From an uncultured Chthonomonas sp. (GTDB taxonomy: Bacteria > Armatimonadota > Chthonomonadetes > Chthonomonadales > Chthonomonadaceae): a stretch of 64,000 bases of DNA. This document shows positions 42,362 to 51,373 of the stretch, piece by piece. The position numbers and the translations under genes are program-made. Below the pieces are notes generated by a model. That model worked only from the letters and a program-made list of their open reading frames with translations, searched no databases and was not told the DNA's origin. Position 1 is the stretch's first letter. The number at the start of each line of letters is the position of its first letter. The stretch is taken from NCBI GenBank assembly GCA_903919615.1, contig CAIXIX010000521.1, forward strand, positions 1-64,000, written 5' to 3'.

Positions 42362-43336
42362 TCATCTCGGCTCCTCCGCATTGCCAATCGAAGCCCGCAG
42401 CAACAACTCAGGTTCATCAGCCTTTGTACAAACCGCAGCGCGCAGCAACTCACTTTCCTTATCATACGGCCTCGACCCCGCTCGGAGAAGCTGAGTGGGA
42501 GCCTTGCTTTCCATCTCGCGCTGGCGCAGGATGGGCAAAAGCTCGAAAGCTGCTGTTCCAATTTCAGGAGTTGCCGGATTTTGGACAATGCGTTCGACCA
42601 TCTGAATGGCTCGACCATCTCCAATCACAGCGAGAGCATTCAGAATTATCTGAGATGCGTCAGGGTTCGCCCAGTCAAGCGCTTTGCAGAGTGAAGGAAC
42701 AGTATCGTTTGGAACGGCGCCATAGTGCTCAGGACGAAGATTTGCGGTGATTCTCGCGAGTGCTGCAGTTGCTGCATCTCGAACTGCCGCATGTTTGGTG
42801 GCATTCACACTTGTTCCCAGGCTGGCTGGATCCGCCAGTTTGCTGAGCGCTTCAAGTGTTACACGAGCCTGTATTAACTTCGAAAATGTTTCACGTTTGG
42901 TTAGAGCAAGCATAACCAGCATGTACGCCGCAAATGACAAAGAGGCGAATGCGCTGCCAAGCCCAAAGTAGTACGCAGCAAATAGTTCCAGGGCAACAAC
43001 GACATATATACTATATAGCCACGACAGCCCGAAACCTCCACTCCAGCCCGACATAGCCCACCGCAGCGATTTGCACAGCTGTTGAGTAATCATTTCGCGT
43101 TGTTCGCAAGACCAGTTTGCGCTAGAGGCAATCCACGCCGCAGCAACGATTTTGCTTCTATTGCGGAACCGACGTGAGGTCAACGCTTGAAGCATTGGAT
43201 GCAAATCCTCTATCGACGAACTCGGATCAGCTAAAATCTTCTCCGCCTGCTGGCGTAAAGGATTGTCCTTTCGCAGTGAGCGGATTGCTTTGAGAACCTT
43301 GTCGTCAATATTGTGTGCCTTATTCTCGGCTTCCAT
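42362..43336 (-). CDS. Membrane protein with helical (HEAT-like) repeats
   Basis: This 324-residue protein has two adjacent membrane segments (about residues 102-148, 'LYSIYVVVALELFAAYYFG' and 'FASLSFAAYMLVMLAL') between soluble helical regions. The second half (residues 165-270) looks like HEAT or armadillo repeats ('AVRDAATAALARITANL', 'DASQIILNALAVIGDGRAI'). I recognise no named family. It is 41 bases upstream of the TolB-like gene on the same strand. The ribosome site is weak. Confidence 0.6.
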   Translation of the reverse strand: MEAENKAHNIDDKVLKAIRSLRKDNPLRQQAEKILADPSSSIEDLHPMLQALTSRRFRNRSKIVAAAWIASSANWSCEQREMITQQLCKSLRWAMSGWSGGFGLSWLYSIYVVVALELFAAYYFGLGSAFASLSFAAYMLVMLALTKRETFSKLIQARVTLEALSKLADPASLGTSVNATKHAAVRDAATAALARITANLRPEHYGAVPNDTVPSLCKALDWANPDASQIILNALAVIGDGRAIQMVERIVQNPATPEIGTAAFELLPILRQREMESKAPTQLLRAGSRPYDKESELLRAAVCTKADEPELLLRASIGNAEEPR

Positions 43337-43765
43337 GTGTTGATAAATCCATGCACGTATGCGCTTTTGTAGTTTACGTATTTATTTTCTTACATCGTTA
43401 TAGCTGTTTTCGCACAGCAGAGTGCAATCGGATTGCCTGTTTTGATTCATCAGATAGGAGGCGATCTCGTTTGGCAGGTGGGGGATTTCAATCGCCTGCA
43501 CTAGGTAATCGCTGTCTCAGGTCGCTTCGCTCCACGACGTGCATTTCAATTGTTCCCTCGCCAAATGAGTTATATTTCATGTCGAAATGAAGGGGGGTGC
43601 GAAAGCACGACTGCGGTAATGGGGTAATTGGGTGCAGCAATGGAAGCGGATTGCGGATTGGTTAAGGGCGCCGCAAGCAGGCACCCCTACCATACCATGT
43701 CTGCCAGATGCGAGAGGAAATGCTGCGCCACTATCTGCTTTCGGAGATTCGCCCCCAATCACCCC
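43337..43765. other. Intergenic region of about 430 bases
   Basis: No gene is supported. The right end runs into the repeat shared with 29.06 kb. The rest shows no repeat or hairpin I can define. Confidence 0.4.
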
Positions 43766-43801
43766 TCACCCCGGCCCAGGTACACTGCGCCCGCCCGAGT
43801 T
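43763..43801 (+). repeat. Intergenic repeat shared with 29062-29096
   Basis: The segment beginning CCCTCACCCCGGCCCAGGTA, running on through CACTGCGCCCGCCCGAGTT, matches 29062-29096 apart from a five-base gap and a few changes. It overlaps the last codons of the creatininase-family gene. Confidence 0.65.
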
Positions 43802-44638
43802 ACGATGGATACAGGGCGTAGGGCCCACAAGGGGCGAGGGAGGAAATGCGGCGCCTTTCGGCCCTGCGTAGTACTCCTTCGTGAACTCCGTTAAGTGTTT
43901 CAGGCATGCCTCGATCAGTACGCGGCCGGCTTCGGCTGTGGCGGGGGTGGGGTCGCCGAGGAGGCCGGTGTGACTCTTGTGCACATGCCAGGTTGACCAG
44001 AATACCTTCGACGATCCGATAAAATTGTCGCCGGCGATATAGGGCGTATGATGGTTCACATGGTCCACGTCGGTGTAGAGCGAAGTGTCGATATCGTAGT
44101 CGTAATGCAGCATCACGGCAGTCTCATCCTCGCCGCCATGGATGCTGCTGCCCGCCCCACCCTGTCGCACGGCATTGTATTCGGCCGCGCCAAGATAGAG
44201 AAAATTGGAGACCGCACAGTAGACCTTGTGATCGTCGGCGATCTCTCTCGCGACCACCCGCAATAGCTCCGTATGATGCCCGTGCCCGTTCAGAACCAAT
44301 ATTTTCTCGAATCCCATCTCGCATAGGGATCCGATGATCTCGCGCATCATGTCCATCACCGTCCGCGTGCGCATACGGATGGTGCCTGGCCAGCGCTGCA
44401 TCTCTGCGCCAGAGTAGCCGGTCCAGATCGCAGGCAGGGAAAGGAAAGGAATGTCGGTCTCCGCATCTAGCTTTGCGGCGAAGTCGTCCATAAACCGCTG
44501 CGTGATGAACAGATCCGTGCCTGTCGGCAGATGCGCCCCATGCTCTTCGATGGTGCCGATGCCCATGATCAGCAGCGGCTTGCGAGCGACCTGCTCGCCG
44601 ATCTGCACTGAGGTGAGATACTCAAAACGGTGTTCCAA
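43766..44638 (-). CDS. Creatininase-family amidohydrolase with repeat-derived C-terminus
   Basis: This 290-residue protein carries the metal-binding motifs of the creatininase family: 'GTIEEHGAHLPTGTD' near residue 27, 'NGHGHHTELL' and 'HGGEDETAV'. Members cleave amide or ring C-N bonds (creatinine, mycofactocin precursor, formamidopyrimidine). The substrate here is unknown. The start is TTG at 44638 with a strong AAGGAG eight bases upstream. The last 30 or so residues (GPTPCIHRNSGGRSVPGPG) are encoded by an intergenic repeat, so the original stop seems to have been lost. It is the last gene of the four-gene operon, 12 bases after the kinase stop. Confidence 0.83.
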   Translation of the reverse strand: MEHRFEYLTSVQIGEQVARKPLLIMGIGTIEEHGAHLPTGTDLFITQRFMDDFAAKLDAETDIPFLSLPAIWTGYSGAEMQRWPGTIRMRTRTVMDMMREIIGSLCEMGFEKILVLNGHGHHTELLRVVAREIADDHKVYCAVSNFLYLGAAEYNAVRQGGAGSSIHGGEDETAVMLHYDYDIDTSLYTDVDHVNHHTPYIAGDNFIGSSKVFWSTWHVHKSHTGLLGDPTPATAEAGRVLIEACLKHLTEFTKEYYAGPKGAAFPPSPLVGPTPCIHRNSGGRSVPGPG

Positions 44639-44650
44639 AATAAGTGCTCC

Positions 44651-45958
44651 TTAATATTTCAATACCTTCGCGATGCCGATCAGGGCGGCTTGCTCGTTTT
44701 CTACGCACGTAAACCGCTGCCCAGTTCTTGCGGAGAGCAGCGAAATCCACGCGTCGCTCTTTGCCAATCCGCCGGCGGCGATCTGTTCGCCGCTATCCGA
44801 GATGACGCCCATCTCTGCCAGCAGGCTGTTCAGTCGCCCCGCAAATCGATCGATCACGGCATGTGCAATTCCGATTCTATCCCGGATTGCAGAGGTCGCA
44901 TCGGCCGGCAGTTCGCCGCGCCTTGCCAGCGCCAGCGTTACGACCTCCGCAGCCCAGCGGCTATTCACAGTCGCGTCTGCATTAATCAGCCTCTGTAACA
45001 TTCCTTCAAGGCTGTCGTGTGGAAACAGCCGGTCTGCAAGCGCCTGAATGACGTTCCCGCACTCGGATTCAACTCCGAGCAGGAAGTACCTACCGGTAAG
45101 CGGATCGATCCCCGCGATCTGATCGGGCAGGATGCCAACCGGACGTTCGCTGCGGCGCGAGTAGGCGACCATCGCCGTGCCGAAATTGCACAGAATGCCC
45201 ACAGAATCGACAGGCAGTACGCCCGCCGCCGAGCAGGTTTGATCGTTCCCGCACAGGTAGACCGGTATCTGCCCAAGGGCCAGATGGCTCGCGACTTCTG
45301 CGGTCAAGGGATGGCAGATCGAACCTGCCGGCCCAATCTCGGGACCTAGCAGCCCAGGATCAATGCCCGTCAGCTCAAACGCTCTCTCGGCAAAGCATCT
45401 GCGCCCGATGTCATAAAATCCGCCCATGCCCTGGCTAGTGGTATCGCCAAATGCAACTCCCGTGAGTGCGAATGCAGTGACCTCATTCAGCAGCAGCAGG
45501 CGCTTCACTCGCGCCTTATAAACGTTGTCGTTCTTGAACAGCGCAGCAGCCTTCGGAAGAAACTGCTGTCCGCTGACCTGTGCAAACCCACACCACGCCT
45601 CGCCCGGAGCGATCCTATCGTTAAGAGCCGCAGCCTCTGCCGCACCGCGATTATCAGTCCAGACAATGGCATCGCCGAGCGGACGCATCAAATCGTCTAA
45701 TGCCACAAAGGTCTGCGCCTGCGATGCGATGCCTATCGCATCCGGAACAAGGCCTTCCGCCCGTGCCGTCTGCGCCACAGTTCTCAGCGACTCCAAAGCA
45801 GCCTTTATGTAGCGCTCAAGCGGGCAGGTGACGCTTTCGCCAGCGATATCCAGCGCATACGGCACGACTATCGGTTCGGCAATCAGTTCAGAATCGACAA
45901 CCACGCCAGCCTTAAACGATGAGGTGCCGAGATCCAGAGCCAGCAGGCAGCGCACCAT
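44651..45958 (-). CDS. FGGY-family carbohydrate kinase
   Basis: This 435-residue cytoplasmic kinase begins with LALDLGTSSFKAGVV, the phosphate-1 motif, followed by 'IGIASQAQTFVALD', 'AIVWTDNRG' and a late 'EQIAAGGLAKSDAWISLL' ATP-site segment. It should phosphorylate a sugar or polyol; the subfamily (xylulokinase, sedoheptulokinase or other) cannot be told safely. Its ATG at 45958 is one base after the stop of the cupin gene, and it ends 12 bases before the creatininase-family gene, so the four products most likely form one pathway. Confidence 0.86.
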   Translation of the reverse strand: MVRCLLALDLGTSSFKAGVVVDSELIAEPIVVPYALDIAGESVTCPLERYIKAALESLRTVAQTARAEGLVPDAIGIASQAQTFVALDDLMRPLGDAIVWTDNRGAAEAAALNDRIAPGEAWCGFAQVSGQQFLPKAAALFKNDNVYKARVKRLLLLNEVTAFALTGVAFGDTTSQGMGGFYDIGRRCFAERAFELTGIDPGLLGPEIGPAGSICHPLTAEVASHLALGQIPVYLCGNDQTCSAAGVLPVDSVGILCNFGTAMVAYSRRSERPVGILPDQIAGIDPLTGRYFLLGVESECGNVIQALADRLFPHDSLEGMLQRLINADATVNSRWAAEVVTLALARRGELPADATSAIRDRIGIAHAVIDRFAGRLNSLLAEMGVISDSGEQIAAGGLAKSDAWISLLSARTGQRFTCVENEQAALIGIAKVLKY

Positions 45959-45959
45959 C

Positions 45960-46445
45960 TCAGATTACGCCGGAGCGCCCGATACGCTTATCGGCGAAGA
46001 AGTTGTCTCCCTCGATCGAGGGCAGCGAGACTTCAAGGATCAGCACCGGCCCACCGATGGCCGAGAACGTATGGTTTTTGCCCGGCGCCATCTTGTAAAC
46101 ACTTCCTGTTTCCAGCACGAAATCTTCGCCGTCAACGTGCATGCTCACCGAACCGCGCATTACGTAGAAAGTCTCGTCCTTCATTCGATGGTAGTGCAGA
46201 GGGCAGCGCTGCCCTTCAAACAGGAACAAGAATTTTCCGCAGTACTGATTGGATGTGTCGTTGACGATCCAGTACTCCACCTCGCCGATAGTTCGGAAAT
46301 CGTTCAGCCCGAAATGGATCGCCAGAGGTTCGCATGGCGGCATCACCAGTCCCCAGCCTTTGATCATCGCTTCGGCCGCCGCTAGCTGCGCCTCCCGTTC
46401 CACTCCCTTAAGCTCAAAATCGAGGGTCCAGTCTACGGAACTCAT
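45960..46445 (-). CDS. Cupin-domain protein
   Basis: This 161-residue protein has a single cupin barrel: motif 1 'RCPLHYHRMKDETFYVMRGS' with two histidines and a glutamate, and motif 2 'MAPGKNHTFSAIGGPV' with a third histidine. The size and the 'NDTSNQYCGKFLFLFEGQRC' segment resemble sugar isomerases of the D-lyxose/mannose isomerase group, so isomerisation of the kinase substrate is a sensible guess, not a proof. It overlaps the aminotransferase stop by four bases (ATGA) and is followed by the kinase after one base. Confidence 0.8.
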   Translation of the reverse strand: MSSVDWTLDFELKGVEREAQLAAAEAMIKGWGLVMPPCEPLAIHFGLNDFRTIGEVEYWIVNDTSNQYCGKFLFLFEGQRCPLHYHRMKDETFYVMRGSVSMHVDGEDFVLETGSVYKMAPGKNHTFSAIGGPVLILEVSLPSIEGDNFFADKRIGRSGVI

Positions 46446-47830
46446 GCGTATCCCAGCTCCTTCTCGGTCTCCGCTATCGCCTCTTCGACGATATCCATCC
46501 CTTTCACCGCGATCTCTTGATCCATAATAATCGGCGGCGAGAGGCGCAGAATGTGGCCCGCTGGTATCCAGGCGAGCCCTTTGCGGAACGCCTTCTGGTA
46601 GACCCTTTTGCCGGCCTCATCGAACGGCTCTTTGGTATCGCGATCCTTCACCAGTTCAATCCCAAGCAGGCAGCCCTTAACGCGCACATCCCCGATCATC
46701 GGGTGGGCCGCCTTCATGCTCTCCATCCTGCGCTCAAAGTACCGCTCCAGCATCTGCGCGTTGCTCAGCAGATCCTCCTCCTCGATCACCTGGATCGAGG
46801 CGAGCGCCGCAGCACAGGCCATCGGGTTGCCACCATAACTTGTGGATGCCGAGATCCTATCGAAGGCATCCTTGACGGTCTCATGTGCGACCATGGCGGT
46901 GACAGGGAAGCCATTCCCGAATCCCTTGCCCAGCGTGGTGATATCGGCCACGGTATCCCAATGCTCCAGCGCGAGGTAGCTGCCTGTTCGACCCATACAG
47001 GTCAGCACTTCATCGGCGATGAGAAGCATGCCCCGTCGCTGACAGAAGCTCTTGAGCTTCGGGAAAAAGTCTTCGGGAGGCATCACTGAGCCGCCCCAGC
47101 CCTGAATCGGCTCAATCACGAATGCAGCAAGCTGACCTGTTGTCGCGTTTTCGACGAACTCGTCATAAAAAGCGATATAGGCATCCGAATCGATCATGCC
47201 ATCCGACTTAACGAAGTGTGGCCGATACGGGTTCGGCCGAGGAACCATGTAGAACCCTTCGGCGCGCCCGGCGCCGTTGGTCTTGTTCATCTTCGCGAGG
47301 CTAACCGCATGGCCCGATTTCCCATGGAAATCCATAAAACAGCTCAGGAATTCGTGCTTGCCGGTGTGGGCCCGTGCGGCACGAAGCGCAGCCTCTACGG
47401 CCGTCGTACCGGAGTCGTAGAGCTGAACGCCATTGACGCCATCCGGCAAAATCGAAACCAGCTTCTCCAGCAGTTCGGCCTTAACTGGCGTTGTGAAGTC
47501 GTGGCAGTTCATCAGCGTGTGCGCCGCCTTTGCGACCGCCTCAGAGACCTTCGGGTGGCAGTGGCCAAGCGTGGTGACATAGATACCGGATGAGAAGTCG
47601 ATGTAGGTGTTGCCGTCGACGTCGGTGAGCGTAACGCCGAACCCCTGCTTAAAGCAGACCGGGTGCAGCCGCACCTGTGAGGAGAGCCCTTTAAAGGTGT
47701 CCACCGTTTTGCCATGCAGTTTGCGCGATTCTGGCCCAGGGCTTTCTGTGACCATATTCGGCAATCGAGAAAAGTCGAGACCCTGCCGCCACCAGTTGCG
47801 GTCGACCTGCGGTTTGATCAATGTGTCCAT
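46442..47830 (-). CDS. Class III pyridoxal-phosphate aminotransferase
   Basis: This 462-residue enzyme has the class III layout: 'YDSGTTAVEAALRAARAHTG' for the phosphate site, Asp273 in IADEVLTCMG and the PLP lysine Lys302 in TTLGKGFGNGFPV. The family includes 4-aminobutyrate, ornithine and 2,2-dialkylglycine enzymes; substrate is not readable. The ATG at 47830 follows AGGA. It is the first of four coupled genes (aminotransferase, cupin, FGGY kinase, creatininase-like), which suggests catabolism of an amino- or amide-containing sugar derivative. Confidence 0.86.
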   Translation of the reverse strand: MDTLIKPQVDRNWWRQGLDFSRLPNMVTESPGPESRKLHGKTVDTFKGLSSQVRLHPVCFKQGFGVTLTDVDGNTYIDFSSGIYVTTLGHCHPKVSEAVAKAAHTLMNCHDFTTPVKAELLEKLVSILPDGVNGVQLYDSGTTAVEAALRAARAHTGKHEFLSCFMDFHGKSGHAVSLAKMNKTNGAGRAEGFYMVPRPNPYRPHFVKSDGMIDSDAYIAFYDEFVENATTGQLAAFVIEPIQGWGGSVMPPEDFFPKLKSFCQRRGMLLIADEVLTCMGRTGSYLALEHWDTVADITTLGKGFGNGFPVTAMVAHETVKDAFDRISASTSYGGNPMACAAALASIQVIEEEDLLSNAQMLERYFERRMESMKAAHPMIGDVRVKGCLLGIELVKDRDTKEPFDEAGKRVYQKAFRKGLAWIPAGHILRLSPPIIMDQEIAVKGMDIVEEAIAETEKELGYA

Positions 47831-47978
47831 TCGAGTATTCCTAACCTGACAATGCCAGTGGCAAAGCTGAGCCGAATCTGCCCCTCATTGCGGCATGAGT
47901 CAGCTTCGTCCTCTATCTTCGATGAGTGCAGCACAGAGAGGCTAATACAGTGCCACTGCCAGTTTTCGGAGATACGTA

Positions 47979-49562
47979 CTACTTCTCAGACTTTAATGCG
48001 GCTTTCATTGCCGTGATGAGCTGCGTGGTGTACGTCTCAATCGTGGCGAAATTGGCTGCAACTTGCTGTGGCGCCGTGCGGCCAGCCTCAAACGGTGGCT
48101 TCGCCTCATAGGTGATGTTCAGCACCTTGTCGATCTCGGGCGATTTCAGTCGATGCAGCGCGCGATGCAGTTCGGGGTCCCAGTAGTTGTTCTGATAACC
48201 ATGCTGATGCTGCCAGGTTACCAGCGCCTGAGTTACACCACGCAGCGCGGTCTTCAGCGCTTTCGGCGTATCCGGGGCTTTATCGAGCTTGATCACCGCA
48301 GCACGCAGTTTCAACTGCATCGCGAGATCAGTAACAAATCGCCTCGGGCTGCCGAAAAGCAGGCCGCCAAGATTGCCTGAGGTTAGCTGATCGTCTGTAA
48401 GGGCCTGTAGTGCCCCAGAGTCGGAGAGCATCACTGCGGCATCGCTTCCCTGCAGGTTCTTCCATGCCTGAACGATCTGCTTGCCCTGCCCCGGGATCAG
48501 ATCGTTCGCAAAATCGACGTAGTCGCTATCGGTCAGTGACCTGCCAGTTGCGCCGCGCGAGAAGGCGAAGATATTGGGAAGTTGAACGCAATGCGTTTGC
48601 GCGTTGCCCAGCACTCCGCGCGGCCCTGCCTCCTGCGAGCCTTTATAGGCAGCTTCTCCGCCAAAGTTCGTTCGTGGGAAGGAAGGTTCGCCCTCGATGA
48701 GGCCATAGTTGAACCGAATTACCCGGCTCGCAATCCCAAGTTTCTCCGCATAGGGGAGCCCATTTGCGATGCCCCATGGCTCGGGGTTCAGCGCCTTCAC
48801 CCTGGTCAGCACATCGGTCTGCTCTTCGGGAGTGCCAAGAATCAGTTGCCCGGTTTCGTAGAAGCGACTCCAGCCTTGCCAGCCGGCATGCATCCAGTAG
48901 ATCAGCTCAATGCCCGGACGCAGCCGATCCAGCATCTTACGATGCTCGCCCAGCAGATGCACGAACTCTTCGTTCTTTGAACCCGCATAGCCGCCCGGGT
49001 CGCTATCGATAATCGTTATGCCGTCACAGGCGGCGAGAGGCTTCAGCAGCCTTTCTCGCCAGGCGATAAGATCCTGCATCGCCTTCGGGTCTGCCGGGTT
49101 TACGAGCTGATCGCTCCAGTAGTAGTGCCTTGTGGTAAAGCTGGCCCGCGCCGCGCCGGACCGAAAATGGATATTCGGGCAGAGGCAGAAGTAGACGCGC
49201 ATCCCGAATTCGGAGTGAAGCATATCGATCACATCGTGCATACGCGCCAGAAACGCACGATCGCTCGAGGTGAGCGGATCGGGCATGATCTCCAGCATGG
49301 GCCAGACGAGAACGGTGTTATAACCTAGCTTGTGAATGCCGTCGGCGAAGCCTCGCCAGTCCTCTACGGTCCAGGTTCGCGCGGCATAGGGATGGTTATA
49401 GGGCCAATGCTGATGCACATAGAGCCCGACGATCCCACCGGGCAGAGGCGCCTCCTTCATCGTTGAATCTCCTTCGGCCCAGCAGGCTCTAGATACGAGA
49501 GCTAACAGGGTCACAAGTGCGAGGCCGCACAAACCGAAAAGCTTTGACTGCGTACGTCTCAA
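47979..49562 (-). CDS. Exported TIM-barrel glycosidase-like protein
   Basis: From the TTG at 49562 this 527-residue protein has a proper signal peptide (MRRTQSK, then LFGLCGLALVTLLALV, cleavage near RACWA), and GGAG lies seven bases upstream. The mature part looks like a TIM barrel of GH type ('LGYNTVLVWPMLEIMPDPL', 'FGMRVYFCLCPNI', 'DGITIIDSDPGGYAGSKNEE', 'GIELIYWMHAGWQG'). It resembles in style the protein at 61173-62564. An ATG at 49460 also has a strong AAGGAG and would give a 493-residue protein without signal. The first bases of the gene and its ribosome site lie in the 38-base repeat that also forms the end of rbsC at 59.2 kb. Confidence 0.72.
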   Translation of the reverse strand: MRRTQSKLFGLCGLALVTLLALVSRACWAEGDSTMKEAPLPGGIVGLYVHQHWPYNHPYAARTWTVEDWRGFADGIHKLGYNTVLVWPMLEIMPDPLTSSDRAFLARMHDVIDMLHSEFGMRVYFCLCPNIHFRSGAARASFTTRHYYWSDQLVNPADPKAMQDLIAWRERLLKPLAACDGITIIDSDPGGYAGSKNEEFVHLLGEHRKMLDRLRPGIELIYWMHAGWQGWSRFYETGQLILGTPEEQTDVLTRVKALNPEPWGIANGLPYAEKLGIASRVIRFNYGLIEGEPSFPRTNFGGEAAYKGSQEAGPRGVLGNAQTHCVQLPNIFAFSRGATGRSLTDSDYVDFANDLIPGQGKQIVQAWKNLQGSDAAVMLSDSGALQALTDDQLTSGNLGGLLFGSPRRFVTDLAMQLKLRAAVIKLDKAPDTPKALKTALRGVTQALVTWQHQHGYQNNYWDPELHRALHRLKSPEIDKVLNITYEAKPPFEAGRTAPQQVAANFATIETYTTQLITAMKAALKSEK

Positions 49563-49586
49563 TCTTCCGCTCCAGATCTTCTGTTT
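49549..49586 (-). repeat. 38-base direct repeat, copy A (left island edge)
   Basis: Matches 59166-59203 at 37 of 38 positions, same direction. Read on the minus strand it holds GGAGCGGAAGATTGAGA, which is here the ribosome site and TTG start of the glycosidase-like gene. Confidence 0.9.
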
Positions 49587-49648
49587 TCCTGCTCGTAAAT
49601 GTAACCTTAGATGTTTCAAGAACAGGAGTAACGGATTCCATTCGCTCG

Positions 49649-51274
49649 CTATATGCTGGGTCTGTTCGGCATATTCTCGAGCAGATTCAGTATCATGCGC
49701 TGAGCAACACGACTTAGCCTCGATTCTCGCTGGTCTGTTCCCCAATCATCCAGCGCCCAGCACCAGTTAATCGTGCCCGCTGCAAACACATATCCACCAG
49801 ATTCAGGCTCAGTTATGGTCATATGTGATAGAGAGGACTGCCGATCGCCACTTTGCTGCGGAATGTAACCTCGTACCAGCAGCCGTTCAACCGCCCGTAT
49901 GCGTCTCTCTCCAATGCGTCTGCCTAGTCTAGTCCGCATCAAAATCCCCAGGAGCCGTCCTCCAGAGCAGCGAGACTCTGCAAGTATTGTAAGGTTGTTG
50001 GCTTTGACTCCGTGAATCCTGTCGAACTCATATCCAATCAGCAGCGGCAGAACATCTCCACGTCGCACGCCGGTGCCAGCGAATACCCAGTGGTCTGTAT
50101 TCAGGAGCTTCATGTCGTCCTTTGCATCATCCCCCTTGAATCGGTACATTATGCCAATGAGGTCCTGCTCTGGCATGGCTGCCCTCTTGCTGCTCGTTAA
50201 GGAGTCGCGCCATCGAATCGTTATTCTGTCGTGATCATGAGCCATTGTAGATAGACTTAGTGGATCCCGAGTAACCGTTCCTTGAAAATCGATGGTATGG
50301 AATTTGTAACATACAAGGGTTCTGTTCGCTTGCCCGGTAATCTGCGACGGCTCAAATCGTACCTGCCAGTAGCAGCAGTTTGCACCCAGAAACAGGAGAT
50401 TCGTGCCACTGCTTCTGGCGCTTTCAACGTGCTTGCGCATCTCCTTCGACCAGTATTCGTCGTGCCCGACGGAGAGGAAATAACGGACAGCTCCAAGCTG
50501 CGCACCGTCTCTGTGAGTATCAACATTAGTGCTGTACTTTACATCGCAGCCATGCATTTCAAGAAATCGTACGGCGCAATACTCCCAGCCTGCGGGTGAA
50601 CCCGCTTCTCCTCCTATAAGAAAATCCGATGCACCAACTCCATACAGATTTGCGCTGTTTCTGGTTAGCGCGTAGGGCCTGTTGAACGAAACCTTATCAG
50701 CCTTACCGGTGGGGCTCAAATAGCTGTAGAGGCATTTACTGCCCCAGCAATTATATGCCTGAAAAGTGGTGACGCTGGACTGAAACAGGATAGCGGCCCT
50801 TCTATCATCGTCGCGCAGGACAAAAAGTATATACGCCTGTTTGCCGCTGGTTAGAGCCGTTAGCTTTGCGAGAAAGCAGCCGCTAACCCAGTTTGCACGC
50901 TCACTTGATGCAATTTGCAGCTCATAGCCTGACGTCCAACAACACTCCACCAATCCAGTTTCAGGGTCTGGCTCCGGTTCCGACTGCTTCGTGCCGGCAA
51001 GCCGGATCGGGCCAATAACGCGCCGCCCGCCGAGCCCCTGATACCAGCCCATTCTGAATATCTCGAGGTGATATTCTATTTCGGAAGTGCTGATAAAGAG
51101 CTGCAGCAGTTCATCGTATGCGATGCTCGTCGCGGAGGCATAACCCTCAATCTCACGATTAATTGCAGGGCAAGAAAGCCGCCAGTCTGCAGTGCCAGGT
51201 TTCTGATTTTCAAGGAAAACAGGACCTGAATCTCCGGGGGCCTCAGAGACTGTTTCCACCAAGTTGCCATCCAT
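49649..51274 (-). CDS. N,N-dimethylformamidase beta-subunit-like protein
   Basis: This 541-residue protein resembles the large-subunit domain of N,N-dimethylformamidase: 'LEIFRMGWYQGLGGRRV', 'QAYNCWGSKCLYSYLS', 'KVSFNRPYA', and 'FLSVGHDEYWSKEMRKHVE' with 'LLFLGANCCYWQVRFEP' and a C-terminal 'FAAGTINWCWALDDWG'. There is no small subunit. Proteins like this are common in polysaccharide loci, where amide hydrolysis of dimethylformamide is unlikely; deacylation or deamidation of a sugar amide is a possible role. It has no signal peptide. It is the last gene in the transcription order of the island. Confidence 0.75.
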   Translation of the reverse strand: MDGNLVETVSEAPGDSGPVFLENQKPGTADWRLSCPAINREIEGYASATSIAYDELLQLFISTSEIEYHLEIFRMGWYQGLGGRRVIGPIRLAGTKQSEPEPDPETGLVECCWTSGYELQIASSERANWVSGCFLAKLTALTSGKQAYILFVLRDDDRRAAILFQSSVTTFQAYNCWGSKCLYSYLSPTGKADKVSFNRPYALTRNSANLYGVGASDFLIGGEAGSPAGWEYCAVRFLEMHGCDVKYSTNVDTHRDGAQLGAVRYFLSVGHDEYWSKEMRKHVESARSSGTNLLFLGANCCYWQVRFEPSQITGQANRTLVCYKFHTIDFQGTVTRDPLSLSTMAHDHDRITIRWRDSLTSSKRAAMPEQDLIGIMYRFKGDDAKDDMKLLNTDHWVFAGTGVRRGDVLPLLIGYEFDRIHGVKANNLTILAESRCSGGRLLGILMRTRLGRRIGERRIRAVERLLVRGYIPQQSGDRQSSLSHMTITEPESGGYVFAAGTINWCWALDDWGTDQRESRLSRVAQRMILNLLENMPNRPSI

Positions 51275-51373
51275 GGTCCGGCTTCAATTCTAAATGCACA
51301 GGGGTAATAAAACACAGCACAGGCTACCTGCGCATTCTGTTAAACCTGATATCGAAAGATCTTGAATATGCCG

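Noticed and set aside
49563-49745. N-terminal extension of the glycosidase-like protein up to 49745
   Set aside because: The added residues overlap the neighbouring dimethylformamidase-like gene, contain no signal and run through the repeat. The TTG at 49562 with GGAG and a proper signal peptide is a better start.
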